DNA of 64,000 nucleotides, from the NCBI GenBank assembly GCA_900155495.1, contig FTLJ01000711.1, forward strand, positions 1 to 64,000. Reading direction: 5' to 3'. The translations under genes and the position numbers were made by a program. Each line of letters starts with the position of its first letter. Within the stretch, counting starts at the first letter, position 1. The stretch is from Porogramme epimiltina (taxonomy: Eukaryota > Basidiomycota > Agaricomycetes > Polyporales > Polyporaceae). Of the stretch, positions 59,537 through 64,000 are shown in pieces. Under the pieces are notes generated by a model. It was not told the origin of the DNA and ran no database searches. It saw nothing but the letters and a program-made list of their open reading frames with translations.

Positions 59537-59827
59537 GATGGTAAGGTGCAGAAGAGGCTTGCCGCTGTCTGTGAGCTCAAAAACGCTTGAGCATGACTCT
59601 ATTAGACTCGATCGACAAGCTAATCTAATCAAAGATGCATGTAGCGCCCGGTGTAGAGACTAGGACACTCGTCCTCGGGCGTTCCCCCGTCTTGCCCGTT
59701 GACAAGCGCAGTCATCCTTCTGGAACACAATGTGCACTGTCCTCACGCATAGCCCCCCTCTCTCCTCCTATATGTATCCCGCTCGCGGTCCGGATTCAAG
59801 ACCAACGAACCTTCAACCTCCAGCACG
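59537..59827. promoter_or_regulatory. Divergent promoter between GluRS and metallophosphoesterase
   Basis: 291 bp between oppositely directed start codons. CCTATATGTATCC at 59767-59779 is a TATA-like element about 55 bp before the phosphoesterase ATG. The rest is C/T-rich. Confidence 0.45.
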
Positions 59828-61847
59828 ATGAACCCGCCTTCCTCTCCGGCTAATCCACCCCAGCCCCAGACCGCCGTGGTCTACGAAGCATACGACATGA
59901 CGCTAGTGTCTCCTCTAAGTCAAGTCCAACTTGCGCCTGACTTGGACTTGCCTTGTCGGAGTGTCAACTTGTTGGACTTGGCCGCTTTGGGGGCGACTTA
60001 CAAGTCGCTGACTCATAGTTTCACACATCTGTAATTGGTGGGGAGGCTACGGTCCCCAAAGTACATAGTAATCGCTTAGATGTATCTATCGCTTGATTGT
60101 GTCGCCTATCTGCTGTACATCCCTTTATGTATTCGAGAACAGGATTGAGAGAAATTGTGTTATGAATCTATGGGAAGAGACATACAAATGAGCTCAGCGG
60201 AGAGGGTGTTCGAGGAAAAGAAAAAAAAATCACACAAGCGAGGGATTGAACCCCCAATCAATCTACCGACACGATCAACGTGTACCACTGCACCAAAAGG
60301 GCTTTCAAGGCAATGGCAACATGCAACATATAACCTGAGGAAGATCCAGGGTATACTGTGGATGTTACAAGTGTCTACCCCGAAATACAATATATCCTGG
60401 AGCTGGCATAGTCAGATTAAAGTAAGTAGATGGGGCTTTCAGCAAGTGTTTCTGCCCCCATGAGTCCAGGGCTAGCTATATTTGTATCATTGCATGTGGA
60501 AATGAAGGTAGTTTGGCGTGGTGGTATGTGTCACGGTCGTCGACCGCATTAGCTTTGGTTCGAATCGGAAGTGTGTGTGTGTTTTTTTACCTTTCTACAA
60601 ATTTTATACATAACGCGTAATCGGGACACTATGCATCCACGCTGCCATACAACTCTCCTTTCTAATTAGTGAGTCCAATCGCAAGAGCCCCTACCACTCG
60701 TGGCTCCCTCATTGTCAAATATCAGGTCTCAGTCGCAAGGAGCTCGGTAAGATGCCTTGTGATCCGAGGGTCTGTAAGTCGAACTCAGCGCTTGACTTAA
60801 TCAACTTGTCTGATAAGTCCATCACAAGTCCACCGACTTGTAAGGTAAGGGACTGACTTGCGGAGACACTACATGACGCAACTGCCTAAACATCCTGGAG
60901 AAGGCTGGACGCGTTTCGTCTGCATATCCGACAACCACTCCTTAAACTTTCACGTCCCATACGGAGACGTCTTGATTCATGCTGGCGATCTCAGCAGGCA
61001 TGGCACTTTGAAGGATCTTGAGGTTACCTTGAACTGGCTGAAAGGATTGCCGCACCCAACCAAGTAGTGCGTTACCCCATAACTCTCATCATGCCCTCGG
61101 TTAATGTGCTTCCAGTTTTATTGCGGGCAATCACGATGTAAGTGCGAGTTCATTCTCCGAAGAGACCCCCTCGTTCACTCCTACTAGTTATGTCTAGATT
61201 CTAACTATATGCAAGGAGGTTCTATGCGCTCCTACAAACCCCAAGATCTCAAGGACAAAGTGAGTAAATACTGGCAATCGAGTTTGCAGCCCAATCCTCA
61301 TCCCGTTTTGCAGGATCTCGATGCTGCACGCAAACTGGTTCGTAGCAAATCGATGCAGAAGGCTGGCATGATCTATTTGGAGCACCAAGCTGCTGTATAC
61401 ACGTCAAAGAGCGGGCGTACATATAATATTTATGGATCACCAGTAAGTTTGCGAGGGAGTCCCTTTCCACCCCTCATTTATCCACGGTGTTCCGAACTCC
61501 AGGCTGCGCCGGTCTACTCCATTGGCGCATTCCAATACAAAGCCGGAAACGGCCGGGCCATATACGATCGTATACCTCCAGGGACAAATATCCTGATCAC
61601 TCACACTCCTCCCTTTGGAGAACGTGATGTCACAAAACGCAAGAAACATGCAGGCTGCCCAGAGCTTACAGAGCGCTTGAAACACGATGATTTGCAGGCC
61701 TGCAGGTTGCACGTGTACGGTCATATACACGAAGCACATGGTGCAACATTGGCAGGCCGGACTGAAAAGAACCCTAGTGGCAGGATCTCCGTTAACGCTG
61801 CTCTCCCAAGTGTTCCTCGACCAATCATTGTGGATTTACAGGACTGA
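59828..61847 (+). CDS. Calcineurin-like metallophosphoesterase, first exon split by a hAT-like insertion
   Basis: Model without the insert: join(59828..59903, 60880..61063, 61116..61137, 61188..61259, 61314..61442, 61503..61847), 275 residues, frame kept. All metallophosphoesterase motifs are present in order: FVCISDNHS (DxH), GDVLIHAGDLS, AGNHDLCLD, LITHTPPFG and VYGHIHEAHG. The pattern is that of MPPED-like phosphodiesterases; the substrate is unknown. After codon 25 the coding sequence is interrupted by a 968-bp element flanked by the 8-bp duplication CATGACGC. Coding resumes exactly in phase once element and one duplicate are discounted, so the insertion is recent. All active-site motifs lie after the insert. 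The second duplicate contains ATG (60873) in frame with them, so a protein shorter by 23 residues could still be made. Confidence 0.88.
59896..59903. repeat. Target site duplication, left copy (CATG ACGC)
   Basis: CATGACGC directly before the left terminal repeat; identical to 60872-60879. Eight bp is the hAT-superfamily size. Confidence 0.9.
60221..60300 (-). other. tRNA-like Pol III module (A box, B box, T run) inside the transposon
   Basis: On the minus strand, TGGTGCAGTGG (60295-60285) fits the A box and GGTTCAATCCC (60252-60242) fits the B box; nine T follow (60229-60221). The segments flanking the boxes do not pair as an acceptor stem, and no clean anticodon loop forms, so this is not an intact tRNA. 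It may be a decayed tRNA or a tRNA-derived SINE head. Confidence 0.5.
60507..60588 (+). other. Second tRNA-like Pol III module inside the transposon
   Basis: TGGCGTGGTGG (60514-60524) fits the A box, GGTTCGAATCG (60557-60567) the B box, and a seven-T run (60582-60588) follows a GT repeat. The acceptor and T stems do not pair. It points the opposite way to the first module. Confidence 0.45.
60872..60879. repeat. Target site duplication, right copy
   Basis: CATGACGC directly after the right terminal repeat. It contains the ATG that could serve as start for the remaining phosphoesterase frame. Confidence 0.9.
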
Positions 61848-62154
61848 TTTTGCTCGGATACCTGGAACTAAACGTCATTGTATACCCGTATAATAGACAT
61901 CACGTACCACACAGTTTACATGTCAATAGTTGTGGACATGAGTATCTAAATATCCTCCTCAAGAGGCTCACCTAGTGATTAACAAATTGCGGGAACTTGT
62001 GAGCCACGCATCACGACTATGAGGACCGAAGCGCCGGTCAACTGGACTCAAATTGTTGAATTCCCGGGTGCGGGTTTGAACTTTGAACTACTACTCTTAC
62101 TGTCTGCATCTCCCCTGACCAGGCCTCTGTTCTCCACCCTCTCGCATCTGCCGA
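61848..62154. other. Intergenic, before the BTB gene
   Basis: 307 bp between two plus-strand genes, relatively AT-rich near 61900-61990. No feature beyond presumed terminator and promoter. Confidence 0.5.
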
Positions 62155-63288
62155 ATGTCCACACGTTCCACGCGGAAGAGACCCCGTTACGAAGTCGGCG
62201 AAGACGTTGAACACATGGATCCTCCGGTGGAAGATCCTGGAACTAGCGATAGTAACATGCAAGTTGTGGAAGCGAAGTTGGAAGCTCTAAAGAAGGACGA
62301 AGAGTTCTGGTTTGACGACGGCACCGTGATTCTTGTTGCTGGAGACATTGAGTTTCGCGTTTACGTCGGACTTCTCTCAACACATTCCCCCATGCTCAAA
62401 GACCTTTTCGAGCGGCAAGACCACTCTCGTCAAACAGTCTCCATGCCAGAAGGCTCGAATATTCGTTGCGCAGTCGTTCCACTCAATGACTCACCCGAGG
62501 ACCTGCGACATCTCCTGCGAGCGTATATGCCGAACCACGGTGCTAAGTATGATGAATTCTCTTCGATATGTGTCCTCAAGCTCACCACTAGTAGATTTTT
62601 CACATCAGGGGTTCCTTCCTATCATGCAATCTCTGCTTCGATACGACTTGGGAAGAAATATGGGCTGACGCGACTGTACGACCAAGCACTTCAATACCTC
62701 AAGGACAATTTCCCTGCAGATTTCGACGGATGGAACGTTCTTCACCAATGGGTGCCTGCTGGGTTTAACATCGAGCACGCAATTGGTGTCGTCAACCTTG
62801 CAAGGTTGACTGAGGAACTCTCTATCCTCCCTACTGCGTTCCTGGCCTGCCTTGCACTGGAAAATGGGGTAGTAGACGGTTTCGTCCGAGAAGACGGTAC
62901 GAGTGAACATCTCACGTTGGACGACCTGGGCCGTTGCATTAGAGGTCAAGGATCTATGCGGCAAGCATCTGTCGCTGCCCTTCTCAACGTTGTTCCGTTG
63001 GCGCCATCCTCCACGTGTAAGGCCAACTGCAAAATTGCTTTACGGCGCATAATTCAAGGCCTACAGAAGAACGTCCTCGAGTTGGTCGCCATCACTGCTT
63101 TTGCTTTTCTGTACGACGGTTTCATCCCGCCGGGTGTCAAGCTTTGTGAATCGTGCAGGAGTATGGTTAACGACATGCACAAGAGAGAGCGCGAGATAGT
63201 ATGGAGCCGTATTCCTCAGCACCTCGACCTCGAGGTGCCTGGTTGGGCTCCTGCTGAGGCCCCAGAAGTCGAAGGTCAGGCTAAATAA
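62155..63288 (+). CDS. BTB/POZ domain protein (mushroom-type)
   Basis: One open frame of 377 residues. A basic N-terminus (MSTRSTRKRPRYEVGEDVEH) is followed by the BTB fold at about 48-150: EEFWFDDGTVILVAGDIEFR, YVGLLSTHSPMLKDLFERQ, VVPLNDSPEDLRHLLRAYM, then SASIRLGKKYGLTRLYDQAL. The C-terminal 200 residues are helical (ELSILPTAFLACLALENG, CKIALRRIIQGLQ) and end acidic. A possible 39-bp intron (62570..62608, GTGTCC...TCAG) lies between two BTB blocks; being a multiple of three, it can be kept or removed without changing the frame, and removal makes the BTB spacing more typical. Such proteins are strongly expanded in Agaricomycetes and may act as Cul3 adaptors. Function is not known. Confidence 0.85.
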   Translation: MSTRSTRKRPRYEVGEDVEHMDPPVEDPGTSDSNMQVVEAKLEALKKDEEFWFDDGTVILVAGDIEFRVYVGLLSTHSPMLKDLFERQDHSRQTVSMPEGSNIRCAVVPLNDSPEDLRHLLRAYMPNHGAKYDEFSSICVLKLTTSRFFTSGVPSYHAISASIRLGKKYGLTRLYDQALQYLKDNFPADFDGWNVLHQWVPAGFNIEHAIGVVNLARLTEELSILPTAFLACLALENGVVDGFVREDGTSEHLTLDDLGRCIRGQGSMRQASVAALLNVVPLAPSSTCKANCKIALRRIIQGLQKNVLELVAITAFAFLYDGFIPPGVKLCESCRSMVNDMHKREREIVWSRIPQHLDLEVPGWAPAEAPEVEGQAK

Positions 63289-64000
63289 CGTAAGTCATCA
63301 TAGATACTGCACGCAACAAACATACGTAAATCTCAACCCCTGGTGTTAGGAGCCACGGACCGTCAACGACAAAGTCACCCCTCCTGTTGTGCGTTGCGAG
63401 TCCTTCTCTTTCTCACGTGGCACTCGAATCTCGCATCGTCTTTATGATTCTGCTCTGCATGCTTCAAAAAGTGCGTTTGTTTAGGGTAAGGGTTTCATCC
63501 TCTCACTATCAATGTGCTCACTCTGTTCGTCTAGGTAACATGACCGTGGCTATTGTTCAGTCAATGCACTTTCGTTTAGCATATTTTGTCAAATATGCTC
63601 AACAGTTGGTACACACATCTGTGACGTGGATGCGCGAGGTTGAAGGCATCCACTGTCCAGCATACTAGTCCGATTTAACCTCAACAATATCTCGAATCAA
63701 TCTCTGACTCGGTGAGTCGACCTTGTTAGACGTGCAGGTTCGCCTGGGCCTTCCGCAGACCGGCACACACAATTTCGATGGCATGCTATTGAATGTACAC
63801 ATGACTCATTTATATCATGACGCCCTCGGCAGTAAGCATACTCCCCTCACTCGCAGCTTCGAAGAGTGACCGAACACCAGACCGAATATCAACAACCAAC
63901 AACATATTTTGAAAAGTAGTTCAAGCTTGATACATACCCCAATGTCTAGAAGTTGCGTGAAGTGGTAGGGCGTAAGCACAATAGTTCCATAAATCGTGTC
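63289..64000. other. Terminal region without supported gene
   Basis: 712 bp. The frame 63387-63668 (plus) has no motif and poor coding character. AT-rich stretches probably include the BTB gene's polyadenylation region. Nothing else seen. Confidence 0.5.

Larger units (their letters stand above)
59904..60871. mobile_element. Non-autonomous hAT-like DNA transposon, 968 bp
   Basis: The left end TAGTGTCTCCTCTAAGTCAA is mirrored at the right end, whose reverse complement reads TAGTGTCTCCGCAAGTCAGT: ten identical terminal bases followed by a similar region. The insert is flanked by perfect 8-bp duplications CATGACGC. TIRs starting TAG-G and an 8-bp duplication are hAT features. Both ends carry many copies of an ACTTG/CAAGT motif (for example TTGGACTTGG near 59970 and ACAAGTCCACCGACTTGTAA near 60825), like subterminal transposase-binding repeats of hAT elements. 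No transposase frame is present, so movement would need an enzyme made elsewhere. The interior has two tRNA-like Pol III modules. It sits in the first coding exon of a metallophosphoesterase gene. Confidence 0.88.

Noticed and set aside
60240..60300. A functional tRNA on the minus strand
   Set aside because: A and B boxes are good, but neither the acceptor stem nor a standard 7-base anticodon loop forms.

Overview
This window is nuclear DNA from a filamentous fungus, most likely a basidiomycete of the Agaricomycetes. Nearly every gene is cut by short (about 40-65 bp) GT-AG introns, gene spacing is small, coding DNA is GC-rich, and the F-box-like and BTB proteins are of types common in mushrooms. 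No operons, ribosome-binding sites or CRISPR arrays are expected or seen. I rebuilt the gene models by hand from frame, splice sites and protein similarity known from memory; for fifteen models the exon lengths sum to a multiple of three.

0-13.5 kb: an Aim21-like proline-rich protein (minus, cut by the window edge), a Trf4/5-type nuclear poly(A) polymerase (minus), a divergently transcribed mitochondrial tRNA 2-thiouridylase (plus), a SIT4-associated SAPS protein (plus, carrying an apparent 1-nt frameshift), a FAHD1-type acylpyruvase (minus), an intron-containing tRNA-Ala(AGC) and a small single-pass membrane protein.

15-33 kb: acetolactate synthase ILV2 (plus) and prephenate dehydrogenase TYR1 (minus), tail to tail; an F-box-like protein (minus); a choline-transporter-like membrane protein (plus); a zinc-less medium-chain dehydrogenase (minus) sharing a divergent promoter with a WD40 subunit resembling the TFIIIC 6/GTF3C2 family (plus); and a GT8 glycosyltransferase (minus).

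33-53 kb: mostly a very GC-rich, CpG-rich stretch in which all frames are open by composition alone. I support only a 329-residue Ser-rich protein (40.5-41.5 kb), two unresolved minus-strand coding islands (33.5-34.2 and 35.7-36.7 kb) and a possible broken gene at 52.6-53.2 kb. An assembly gap (NN in a G run) lies near 46.14 kb.

54-64 kb: an F-box-like protein (plus), a second medium-chain dehydrogenase whose longest frame starts with the first ten residues of histone H3 (minus), cytosolic glutamyl-tRNA synthetase (minus), a metallophosphoesterase gene split by a 968-bp hAT-like non-autonomous transposon with a perfect 8-bp target duplication (plus), and a BTB protein (plus).

The best leads are the H3-tail/dehydrogenase fusion frame, the fresh hAT-like insertion with two Pol III promoter-like modules inside it, and the possibility that the target duplication supplies a new start codon for the split phosphoesterase.
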